Shown here in pieces: positions 9,701 through 21,000 of a stretch of 64,000 nucleotides of DNA (positions are counted from its first letter, which is position 1; the number at the start of each line of letters is the position of its first letter). A model generated the notes under the pieces. The model did no database searches. It saw nothing but the letters and a program-made list of their open reading frames with translations, and was not told where the DNA came from. The translations under genes and the position numbers were made by a program. Origin of the DNA: Carallia brachiata (lineage: Eukaryota > Streptophyta > Magnoliopsida > Malpighiales > Rhizophoraceae); contig JADCRB010000013.1 in the NCBI GenBank assembly GCA_021464245.1, forward strand, positions 12,001,245-12,065,244, in the 5' to 3' direction.

Positions 9701-10330
9701 TAGATCATTTTTAATATGATTAAAAAAAAAAATCCTAACCCCTCCCCCAAAAGAATATTTTTGTTTAACAACACACATTATATATACAGAAAATTTTCAT
9801 AACACAAATATGTTAGTTTTTTATACTTCTTTGTATTTTAAAGCTCATTCCATGACTTAAAGGCTCTAAACTAGACTATATTTAGCTCCCCAATATCCGT
9901 CTTTCTCAATAAATGAAACATTATGATACCAAAAACTTCATCGGTAAATTATACAAATGATGCGACAAAGACCATTCTTGGATGATCAAAATTTATTCAT
10001 TAAACCAAAAAAAAAAAAATCTTCTCTCTCATAAAATTATGTAAGAGTATTTATGTCCTTGCCAGTTTTCTAATATAAACTCACAATAAAATTCGGTTGA
10101 TTTTCCATTTTTAAAAGTGGAATCCATTAGAAGGAAAAAGATTTTGCCTGATATTTTTCTTTTTAAGTATTAAAAAAAAAACAAATCCTTATGAAATAGG
10201 AAACAGTCTCACTCTAAAAAGGCAATTTCAAAATCCGCAATAGAAAAGGAATAGGACAATTTTGTAAATTCCTAAACAGGGTATCTTTTGCTTATAAATA
10301 TACGTTGAAAAAATATTAGTATCTCGAGTA
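9701..10330. other. AT-rich spacer
   Basis: No coding frame, RNA gene or clear repeat was seen; only A and T runs. Confidence 0.6.
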
Positions 10331-10639
10331 TTGTTGTTTCGTACAATATTTTAATTAAAATTAAAATGTTAAAACCGAAAATATGTATTGGTTCTCAGGT
10401 ACGTTTGCCTGTTCCCTCTCCCAAGTCCAACGGCTATATTCCTCTTCCTCCTCTGCAGAGGACGGTCTCAAGAACTCGTAAGGGGGAAGGCGGCGCCAAA
10501 TACGGTTCCGGCGGAGACGCTGAATAGGTTCCGGCGGAGGTTGCAGAGAGGCGAGCGATGAATCATACTGATTTGCTTCAACGGTTCGGTATAAAGTATT
10601 TCTTTTCTCAGTTAATTTTTCTTTGTTATATTCCCCTCC

Positions 10640-10930
10640 GATTTCGGTTAATTTTTTCCCAACAAAAGGATCCAAGCAAGATTCAACGATCTTGAGAGTT
10701 CTGCGAATGTCGGTGGAGTCGGAGGAATCAAGAACCGTTGAGTTCGTTCAGTTTCTTGGTAATTTTCTGTGTTTCTTGATTTTATTTTTTCATGACAAGA
10801 TGTTTTGAATTTGTGATTGTTTAAGAAAAACATCCTTTGGTTATCTTTTCTTGAATTTGAGATCAGGTTTTGATTTTTTTTTTTTAAATTTTTTTCCTCT
10901 TTCTTCTTGTCTTGTCGCATCCATTTCTTT
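10640..10930 (+). repeat. Duplicated block, unit 1
   Basis: This block (GCAAGATTCAACGATCTTGAGA onward, then GAATCAAGAACCGTTGAGTTCG and a T-rich stretch) is related to 15,100-15,260 and 18,050-18,220. It has the look of a 5' untranslated exon followed by a splice donor (TTCTTGGTAATT), upstream of the LRR relic. Confidence 0.65.
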
Positions 10931-12088
10931 TATAGCTATCTTTTTATCAGTTAAGACAGAAATTTTAGTTTTGCTCACATTCTTAGGAGAGTTCTAAAGA
11001 ATCAATCTTTGATACCAATGACAACTGATTGAGAGAGTGGGGCATCTGGGTATGTTATAATTGCTTTTGAATAACTGAAACCATTTTGATTTTAACAGAT
11101 CCGTAATTCAAAAGGGTTTTCATAGGAAATTGTCATGTATAATTGTGTTGAATAAGTTTTTTCTTACTTTATGGTAAGGGGAAAAATATAATATGTTGTT
11201 TCCCTTTTTGTCTTTGGTTAGCTTATTGCTTTCAAACTTAAAAAATGGCTTATGTAATATTTAGCATAGAATAATGTTTTGCATTTGTGAGATTTAACAT
11301 GATAATCTTGTTGTTTTCATTCTCAAGTAATTCATCAAACAATACTGGCAAGAAGATGAGGACCATTTTGACTAAACTGCTGCATCAGTTGAAGAGAATG
11401 TACATGCGATGTTTGACATTTATGAATGCTGGTAATTACCATTTAGATTCTTAATCTGACCGCTTATAAGTCTATGGTCATAGTTCGGTACCAACAAAAT
11501 TTTCTTTCTCTGATTTTATATTTGCCTTTCACCAAGAGACTTTAAGTTTTGCTTGACAAAGGAAAACTGATCTGTAGGCTCCAGGCATACCATTTCTCAA
11601 GGTTATATCATTGCATAAAGAGTTTTTAGTCATTTCGGTTGTGATCCTGTTGCCAAGTTCATTAAGCCTATTAAGCCTGTAATGCTTTGCATGAACGTGT
11701 CTCGTTGTTGCTGGTATTCTTTTTTTGACATCCCAGCGAGCCCAAGGCAATCTAGGAAACATTTTTAAATATATGTACTGGATACATGAACAACATTTCT
11801 TGGTGACATATTCAAATGAAATATGATATTGTTATACTATCTAATTGGGTTGCTGAGTCATAATTGATAGTGTTCCTTTGGTTTTGGAGATTTTCAAATT
11901 TCAACTTAATTTCTAGTTTAGGATTGCGCTGCTTCTTCTTGTCTTTTCTGAAATGAATCTTTTTTAATTTCTGGTCTCTTGAGCTGATGAACAAAAGGGT
12001 GCGAACTTCTTTGAGCTGCTGTTACTTCCCATACATGTTTCTACTGAATGGAAAGTATTATAACTTTTACCTTGCTAGTTTGTGACAG

Positions 12089-13177
12089 GAGCTTGACAGA
12101 GAATTCACTTTGATTCTGTCAGGGGAAAGCCAGCAAATTTTTAATGAATTGGTATTCTCACTTTGTCTTATGGATTCTTCCCTTGAAGCTTTTAGAAATT
12201 GTGTGCACTTTAGGTGATTTATATGACGGATTAATTTTGAATTTGAGACACTTAGAAGGGATTGAGCGTTGCTGTTACCTTTCAGTTTCCTTTGAAGATG
12301 GGACTGTACAATGTTTCCTTTTTTTTTTGGACAGAACATCATTTGGGTGAATCTCCTGGAGTGAGGGATAGTTTGATGGATGTCATCTCTTCTCAAGTTT
12401 CATCTTTACTTTCTGTAGACCTTTCTGATTCTGGGATCACAGAAAATGGACTGTGCTTCCTCAAAGATTTTTCAGATCTTGAAGCTATGAAATTCAATTG
12501 TTGTGACTAGGTTTGTGAACATGGGATGGAGCACATCAGTGTTAGTTCAATATTTTTCCTCTTGACATTGTTCTCTTTGCTTAAACGCTAAAGTTCTGTC
12601 ATTATTTCATTTATTTTTTGGCATCACTCTTTCACTCAGAGAGATTTTTTCAGTAGCATGTTGCTGTCACGTTAATGGGTACGGCTTCTTGGTAGGTTGA
12701 TGCATGTCATCATCAAGTATGTAACTAATATCAATTCTTCCACTGACGAAAATCTTGGCTACGTTTTAAATATCTGACACTTATAAAATAATTTAGAGAC
12801 CATCTTTTGTTTATTTTGAAACGAATAACTGAAACACTATTTAACATGGGGTTCACTTCCTTTGTGTTGTTAGGTTCCGGTCGAAGGACCTGTTACTTAA
12901 GGTGTTTCTGTATGCTGACAAAGTTAAGTATTATCTGATATGTGATGTAAGAACGATGGCCGGTGTAATGCATTGTACTATAGGTCCCAACTGATCAGCA
13001 CCGATAATGAGTGTATGACCACATGATCGTGGTATTTAGATTGAGAGATATGTGTTTCAAGAGGAGCAATGCTGTCACTGTTGAAGGACGTGTGCCTCTC
13101 CCAGCTTAGCTACCTTGGAGAAGTTGGACTTGGAGAGGTGCCCTGAGAATCGCAGTGTACTGGTTCCCCTTGAAGGT
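12089..13177 (+). pseudogene. Leucine-rich-repeat protein gene relic (three exons)
   Basis: Three exons are readable. 12089-12213 gives ESQQIFNELVFSLCLMDSSL; ~12335-12539 gives SSLLSVDLSDSGITENGLCF and EHGMEHIS; ~13030-13177 gives FKRSNAVTVEG and LEKLDLERCPE. This is the pattern of a conserved plant LRR protein of the F-box/GRR1-like repeat type. An in-frame TAG at 12508-12510 interrupts the second exon where a Gln is expected, and the junction of exons one and two is out of frame. Later repeats are not found. N-terminal exons are not recognisable. Function in intact relatives is unknown to me beyond the LRR fold. Confidence 0.7.
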
Positions 13178-14540
13178 TTGTTATGTCATGTTTCTCATTG
13201 TTCTTGGGTTTATAAGTGTATTCTGCATAGTGTGTTGCTCTGTTGCTTTCCATTCTGTGCATTTCCAATGGCGACTGAATCATGACAAATAGCAGTTCCT
13301 AAATGTACAAATTCTTTGGTTATAGGTTACTATAAGTAGGCACGCAATTACTTGGTAGAAAACGATTTTTGGACTTCAAGAGAAGAATACCTTGATGACA
13401 AACCCTTACCCTCCTTTCCATGCCTGGAGGTCTATGTCAAAAGATAATATAGTGGGGCATAAACTCAACTACAGGTAACATGGGTCATGATCATTAGGTA
13501 GGGGAATCCTAGAATAGAAGCATAATGTGCATTTTTATCTTAGTGGCATGAGCTTTGAGATTTGCTTGTTTATATTTTATTCAACAATAGCTTTTAAACA
13601 GTTATATAAACTTCATGAAATCATCTTTTAATGGACGTTGTCTGTTGAAATGATCTGGCCGTCCTTAATGGCTGACTTCTCTTGAGGTTCTTTTTCCGCC
13701 AGGCAGCTTAGCAAACTGCAGTCCTTAATATAAATGCTGCAAATGCATTGCAGGCATGGGAAATGAAGCTCTTTCAGCAGGTTATTGGATTTGAGTACTT
13801 TTTTTCTTGGTGGTAATGTGTGTGCACTTGTATGCATATGCTTAATTTTTTTGCACTTCTTATTTGATACATTTAAGAGGTTAGCTCTTTTTCTCTCTCA
13901 CACACACTCTTCAGTTGTCGTTAGTAAATGACAATACTACTGAAGATTGTAACTGTTTCACATTTGTTTTAATTCAAAATTAATTGACTGAACTGGGGTG
14001 GAATTTGAAAGTTTATAACTTCACAATTAGTCTTTTCTTTTTTTAAAAGAGGGTTCCCTTGGTTTTTTGTTTTTATTTATTTATTTATTAAAAATGTTAG
14101 GTGCACACATATTCATACATATATTTGTACATACATAAATATAATAATTATTTCGTACTACATTAAGAAGAATCTCATATAATATATACACTTTATATGT
14201 TAGAGTAATACTCATTTGAATCTAAATAAAATTTTTATAAAAAAAAGTTAAAATAATAATGACACTTCAACCTGTGCATGAGTTTCGGTGTATCTATTGG
14301 GGTCATTTATTTATTTATTGAATGAATAAAGATTAAGAACTAATACCCTTATCCTAAGGATCCAATGATCGTTATTTCTGATCGAATGACCTTTATTTCT
14401 GTAAGGTGATTTTGATTTTTTTTTTTGTCAAAAAAAAGAAACTAAGATAATAAGGTTGAGGTTATTTATGTCTATTCACAGATGAGAAATTATAATAGAT
14501 ATTAAAAAGTACAGTTGTGTAATTTAACATATCTTTATTG
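13178..14540. other. Non-coding DNA after the LRR relic
   Basis: No further convincing LRR exon and no other gene was recognised. The last part, from about 14,000, is AT-rich intergenic DNA. Confidence 0.5.
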
Positions 14541-14559
14541 GAGTAGGAGACTCTTATTA

Positions 14560-14775
14560 TTATGAGTGTAATTACGTGTCTCGGGACTTTTGTTTCGGAA
14601 TTTTGTACCGAATAAAATTGCAGCTGTTATTTTTGAAATTGCGACTGATATTTTTGAAATGTAAAGACTGATATTTTTGAAATATAAAAATAACAACTGA
14701 TTCAAAAATATCAGTTTTAATTTCAAAAATAACAGTTTCAGTTTCATTCAGCACATAATTCGACACAAAAATTAC
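14560..14775. mobile_element. Fold-back MITE, copy 1 of a three-copy family
   Basis: Arms around CTGTTATTTTTGAAATT and CTGATATTTTTGAA occur near 14,620-14,660 and, inverted, near 14,695-14,740. Related fold-backs lie at about 37,230-37,405 and 43,130-43,274. The termini are degenerate and no target duplication was established. Confidence 0.6.
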
Positions 14776-14869
14776 CTACCCACCAACATTTATTCTATTA
14801 TTATAAGACGTGTAAATTCCCTTCCCCGAAAGGGAAAACACAACGTCTCTCTGTTTCTGTTCTCAATTT

Positions 14870-16130
14870 GAAAAATAACGGCAGGGATTTTCCAGACTGG
14901 AGCGGAAGCGAGAAAACAGCGGAAACCGCCCAATATACGGAGTCTGGACAGAGGCGGCGAGAGGAAGAGTTTCTGGGGCTGCTCTCTTCAGTTCTTCGAG
15001 GACACGGTACAGCGCGAATGATGATTTACAGGTTCTGCATTGTCTTTTTAAACTCAACTTTATTTTTGTTAATGTTTCCGGTTCTTTCTTGGTTTTTTTT
15101 TTTTTCCCCCTTCTTTTGGTTTCCAAGAACCAATCAAGATTCAACAATTTTAGCGATCAAAGTACGATTTCTGGGGGGATCAAGAATCAAGAGCTGGTGA
15201 ATTCGGTTTTACTTTCTTGGTAATGGTTTGTTGATTTGATTTTCTTTTTCACTTATGTTTTTTTTTTTTTTGTTTTCTTGGTTCTGTTTCTTTTATTATA
15301 ACATTTGACTTGTGGGTTAACACTGTGGGGAAAAAGATCCAAATTTTCCGGCTTCGAGGAATCAACAACCCTTGAACTCTGTTTACTTTCTCGGGAATGA
15401 TTTGTGTTTTTGATTTTCCTCTTTAACTTCTCTTGTCCCGTTTCTTTTATTACAACATTTGACTTAGTGTTAATACTGTGACAATCCTACACTTGTTCAA
15501 TCTGTTTCGCAGATTACACATGGTGGCAAATAATGGTGCTGTTCAAGAAAAAGATTTGAGAATTACACATTATCACCAATCAAGTTCAAAGGACGCAATT
15601 AGTTCTCCATCAAGTGTGTTCAAGAACCCCATTAAACTGGAGCAGCCTCAAATTCTCCTGTGGCATTAATCAAATGTTCATCTGGGCACTGTTGGAATCT
15701 TGGGGTCAGTTGGATTGTGGGAACAATTGCGTCATTTAGTTTAGGCACACACACCCTCCAGTGAAATCCTTATTTCTTTTTCATGATTTTGATATTCAGT
15801 CAATTTGGTTGTTTGGTAATTGGGTGCTTTGTGCAGTGTGATTTTCGGGAAAATTAGGATGGTGAGAAATTTGCCTCGCATGACATGCCATTTGTCGTAT
15901 TTCAAAACCAAAGGCAGTAGAAAGAGGGAGAGTCGTAGATCCTTGTATACAATGGCCTCTTTTAACTAAAAGGTAGGTAAGTTTGTTTTAATAGCTTTTT
16001 TTTATTTTTCTTTTGTTTAATTTCTGTTTACGAATCTTTCCCCTCAACACTTGATATCTTGGCTATCAACACTCTTAATTGCTCCCCTTTAAAGAAACTT
16101 GAATTTGAGTGTTTCTGTTTTTTTAACTTG
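14870..16130 (+). repeat. Duplicated block, unit 2
   Basis: 15,100-15,260 matches unit 1 (10,640) and unit 3 (18,050). 15,480-16,130 matches unit 3 at 18,420-19,080, including a block with the text GTGCTGTTCAA and GATTTGAGAATTACACATTA. A 63-codon open frame at 15,478-15,669 lies in the shared block but is not open in unit 3, so it is probably untranslated or relic sequence. No protein family was recognised. Confidence 0.6.
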
Positions 16131-17780
16131 TTTTTTCAGATTAATTTTTCTTCACTGCATACTTGTTTCATATAGCATCCTTGATACCTTTTTTGGACTT
16201 TGTTTTTTTTTTTTCCTTCTTTTTTTTTTTTTTCAAATTCAGGTGACTTGATATTTTTAGTGTCCTGCCCGTTGTCTGTTTTTTAAACCATTTCTTACAG
16301 CACTTTTTTTAATCTTGAAGCAATACCTATGGTTGATTATTGTGCGAGGCATATGTGACTTGTAAACTATGATCAAAATCTTATGAAGGGCGACTTCACA
16401 GCTCCCACAGAGTGAAAGTTAGCTTGCCAGATAGTTTCCCAGCTATAGCCAGAAGCCAATCAAAGATTTAGCCAGCCTCAAATATTGCTTTTACTTTCAT
16501 CTCTTACGGATCTTCTTCATTAAGTAATGATTTTCCAATTTAATTCATGAATATTATTCTAAATTTGAATTTATCAACTACTGTGGGATTATGTTAATAG
16601 CCATTTGATGAAACTTTACATGTGATGCTTGAAATGCTGCAAGCAGCGTTAAGGCGGGTGGGCATGGTTATTTATGTGGCCTGTATCGCTTCCATTTCCT
16701 TGCTTGTTTCCAGTCCTAGCTTTTTTTTTTTCGATTACTCATATCTCTGTGTTCGAATTTAAAATCATAGGTCATGAAGCATCAGCATCATAAGTCCCTA
16801 CCCTCCTGTAGTTCTTAACACCTGAGCATGACATTTTCCTGATCCTTTTATCAGCATAAATGCAGTTGATGTTCTTAAGTTACTTCTCTTCAGCACTTTT
16901 ATGTTTGTGATGAAATGCGTTTTATATTTCATCGGTAATCATATCTTTCCTTTTGTTTCCAGTCACCAGTCCTATATGACTGGACACAATTCAGAATGGA
17001 ATCACGCCGAGTTATTGTCTCATTTTGCCATGTCTGCCAGCTATCTATCTATATATATGTATATATATATATATATAGCCACATATTACTGAATGTTATC
17101 AGAAATATTGTGGTCGGTGACATATTATGTATGATTAATGTAGATTATTTTGCCTGCAATGAATACAAGTCTTTTACATTAGGTTCTTAATACTCCCTTA
17201 TTTGAGTTTAAACTTGAATTATATAAAGACTTACTTATCTTTTGCTCTTCATTTTTTTTCCCAAGAAGCTTTTGTGCTATTCGTCTATTGGTTTCTCAAA
17301 TCTGCCACATATTTGGCAAGTCTAATTTGAATATCTTGTCTTCGAGGTGCTTTAAACCAATTCAAGTTACTTGTTTATGATGCCTTTTGGTTGTAATTCA
17401 TGCCTGAAGGTGGTAGCTGAATCTTTGGAGCTGGTGACTTTGTTATGATGGTAAAACTACTCTTTTGTTATTAATTGCTTTCAATATAAGCAGCATGATT
17501 GTTATATGTATTTACTAATTATAGTCTCAGACCGCATTGTACAGATTGCTCCAAGTAATGTGATGAAAGCAGCGGCTATGATTTTTTGTTTTGATGGTGT
17601 TATCTGAACAATCCTTCAAAGTGATGGTCGGATTGACCTTCAGGTTAATGCTTTTCAATTATAGTATAAAATTTGTAAAATAAATTTATTTCTGCTTTGC
17701 TGCGTCATTGAGTAGAAAGCCTTACAATGTTTGGCTGCTTTTATAGTTACCCGAAGAAAGGAAAAACTTGCTAGGACTGC
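16131..17780. other. Non-coding DNA with TA microsatellite
   Basis: No gene was recognised. A TA-rich microsatellite lies at about 17,045-17,078. The rest is T-rich and looks like intron or intergenic DNA of the duplicated blocks. Confidence 0.5.
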
Positions 17781-17809
17781 TTTTATTTTCTTTTATAGTT
17801 ATTTATTGT

Positions 17810-20800
17810 TTTGTCCTTATTGTTATTTTCTTGGCTATCAACACTCTCTCCAATATACACCAGTCTGGCAGAGGCAGGGAGAGGAAGAATTTCTAGAATG
17901 GTCTCTTCAGTTCTTCGAGGACGCAGTGTGAGAGCAACGATGATTCTGATTGTCATGATGCTGGCTCTTGTAATGCATTTCTTTTTTCCTGATTCAACTT
18001 TCTTCTTTGTTTTTTCATATTTCCGGTTCTTGTTTCTTTGGTTAATTTTTTCTACTTTTGATTTCAAACAATCTATCAAGATTCAACAGTCTGGAGAGTT
18101 TAACGAACAGGGTCCGATTTCTGGGGCGTCGAGGAATCAAGAATCGTTGAATTCGGATTACTTTCTCAGTAATGGTTTGTGTATTTGATTTTCTCTTTCT
18201 TTTTTGTCTATTTCTTTTATAACATTTGACTTGTAGCCTTGTGGGTTAATACTGTGGCAAAAAAGATCCAATTGCTGAGGCGTTGAGAGAATCAAGAATC
18301 TTTGAATTCAGTTTACTTGCCTCCGTAATGGTTTGTGTTGTTGATTTTCTTTCTTTCTTTTTTTTTTTTTTTCTATTTTCTGTTTTTTTTTGTAACATTT
18401 GATTCGTGGGTTATTAGTGTGACTTGCAGAATACATGCGTGGTGGGATTGATGGTGCTGTTCAATGAAGAGACTTGAGGATTACATATTATCATCAAGCA
18501 TGTTCAAAGGATGCATTTACTTCACATCAAATGTGTGTGCCCCATGGTGGTAACTTGTAAGTGAACTCTTTATCCGCCTCCTATTGTGATTCCTTGATTC
18601 GAACCCTGAAAAAACCTTGAATTGTTTCTGACATTGAGACTTCAATACTGGGTCATCAAGCGTTTGTGCAATGGGGTCATTTGGATTATGGACACAATTG
18701 CATCATTTAATTTAGGCTCACCCTCCAGTGAATTGCTTATGTCTTTACGATTTGGATATTGTGTTAATTGGGTGCTTTGTGCTGTGTGATTTTCAGGGAA
18801 ATCTACATGGTGGGAAATTGGCCTTACATGACAGCCCATTTGTGTATTTTAAACCAAAGGGAGTGGAAAGTGGGAGATCCTTAGACACAACGGCTTCTTT
18901 TGACTGAAAGGTTGGTAAGTCTGTTTTAATGGCTTTTTTGTTTCGTTTGTTTGATTTCTGTTTATGAATCTTTTCCCCTCAATATATGATTTCTTGGCAA
19001 TTAACAGTCTCTTAATTGCTCCTGTTTAAGAAATTTGAATATGAGCATTTCTGTTGATTTAATCTGTTTTTTCAAACTAGTTTTTCTCGACTTCATGCTT
19101 GATTCATATAGCATCCTTCGTCAATTTTTCCTGAATTTGGGGAGCGAGCAGAGAGTGCTAATGGTTGTTTTTGTGCAAGAGATTGGTAACTTTGTTTCTT
19201 ACTATCCCTACTCATCTGCTTTTAATTTAATAGTTTCCTTTCGTTTAATTTCTTTTTACGAATAATTTCCTCTCAAGTCTCAACATTGAATGTCTTGGTT
19301 ATCAGGTCTCTTTTAATTGCTCCCTGCTAAGGAAATTTGAGAGTTTTCTTTTTCTTGATTTTAATTTTTATTGATAGGATTTCTCGACTTCGTGCATATT
19401 TTAGAAAGTATCCTTAGTATCTTCTCTTGAATTTTGGATCAGGTTTGGAGTCTGTTTCCTTTTTTCCTTGTTTACTGTTTCTTCTTTTGCTATCTTTTTA
19501 TTGTTTTAAGACTCGAATTTCAGTTTTGTGTCACAATCTTGGGAGCAACTCTCTCGCTGCCTCATTAGAGTTGCAAAGAACCAATCTTTAATGTAACAAG
19601 GATCACTGATCGAAAGAGAAGGACAATGAAAGGGGCTGGCCTTTCTTTCTTGTAATCTGGGCATGTTATAATCGTTTTTCCAAGAAACTAAACATTTTGA
19701 TTTAGAAGTGTTTATAATTGGAAGGAATCCTATATATTTGTGTTAGACAAATTTTTTTCTCAATCAGTGATCCTTGTATTAAAGATTGGTTCTTTAGAAC
19801 TCTAGCAAGGCAGAGAGAGAGAGAGAAAGAGAGAGAGAAGGAATCAATCATATGTTGCATTCTTCTTTTGATGTGGATTCACATTTTTTGCATATTTGTA
19901 TTTGCTTTCTTGATCTTCACAAAATTGCAAATTGCCATGGGTTGAAATAAATCATATGTTTCTAAGGATTTTGAGGCGCACTATCAAAAGTTTTTGTGGA
20001 CAGGGGACTTCATTGGGATTGCATCATATGTCCTTTTCTACTTGGTTGATATCTTCGATCATTCTGCTAATGTATGGTCGTATAATTTCCTTATCCCTGT
20101 ACTGTGTGGATACAGTTTAGACAGCAAAACTAAAAGGTAATAATTACTGCCTCCTGCACTCTTCTCCATTCTGTAACCACCTTTCTCTTCTTCACTTCTC
20201 ATTTTCTTTCTCTATGACATGGGGGATACCCTTTTTCTTCTTTGGTCAGCTGAAGCTACATATTGCTTTGAAACTAATAAAACTAGCTTAATATAATATT
20301 TAGCATAGAAGCATTTTTTGTAATTCTGAGATTCAACATGATTATCTAGTTGCTGCCTTATTTTCATTAATAAGCACTGACTAGAAGGTAGGGACTCTTT
20401 CAACCAACCTGCTGTATCAGTAGAAGATGAGGGATATCTGACATGCTACATTTAAGAATCGTCGCTATTGACCCCTTTAGAATCTTAATCTGACCAATTA
20501 TCTGTTTTGTGGCAGAGCATACTTCTATGGTTTCATAAACTTGCATGGACACTAAAATTAGTTGATATAAGCATATGGTGAAGATTGAAAGGTTTATACA
20601 CTGCCTTCCATATGGACAGGTATTTCTACCTTTTATTTGGATGTATAATTCTATAGCACTGTTACATGAGAGTGCTTATAACTGGCAAAAAAGCCAACTG
20701 TGATTGCATATTAGCACAAGTTGACTAGAAATAAGTTCAGACATCTTCTGGTGCGCCAATCGTGGGTTCCACTAAAACATTTAAGCACACAACAAATTTT

Positions 20801-21000
20801 TTTCTTTCATTTCCATTGGTTTGTGTTACCAGGAGATTGTTCACAGATTTCTTCTAGCTTTTCTGATTGATTCTCTTGGGGAAATTAGCTAGGCTATAGT
20901 GTCATCTGTGACATATGATTGGCCAAAGGCTTGGCTTGCTTTATTGCCTAGTATTCAGTAGATGTCATAGGTGAGGAATCTTTTCCCATCCTCTCTCGTT
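17810..21000 (+). repeat. Duplicated block, unit 3
   Basis: 18,050-18,220 matches units 1 and 2, and 18,420-19,080 matches unit 2. 19,550-19,700 and 20,280-20,500 match unit 1 introns at 10,980-11,110 and 11,260-11,460. A stretch of about 300 bases is repeated within the unit (near 18,960 and 19,255: GAATCTTTTCCCCTCAA / GAATAATTTCCTCTCAA). No intact LRR exon was found, so this unit is a relic of the same locus. Confidence 0.6.
19557..19813. repeat. Inverted repeat with ~50-bp arms
   Basis: Arm 1 (19,557-19,610) holds AAAGAACCAATCTTTAAT and ACAAGGATCACTGAT. Arm 2 (19,763-19,813) is its reverse complement with a few mismatches and small gaps. The loop is about 152 bases. A GA-rich run follows arm 2 and may extend the pairing with the CTCTC before arm 1. 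Transcribed, this would fold into a long hairpin. Confidence 0.8.

Noticed and set aside
10361..10675. 104-codon minus-strand frame
   Set aside because: No recognisable domain; it lies opposite a leader-like duplicated block and is not kept in the other two units.
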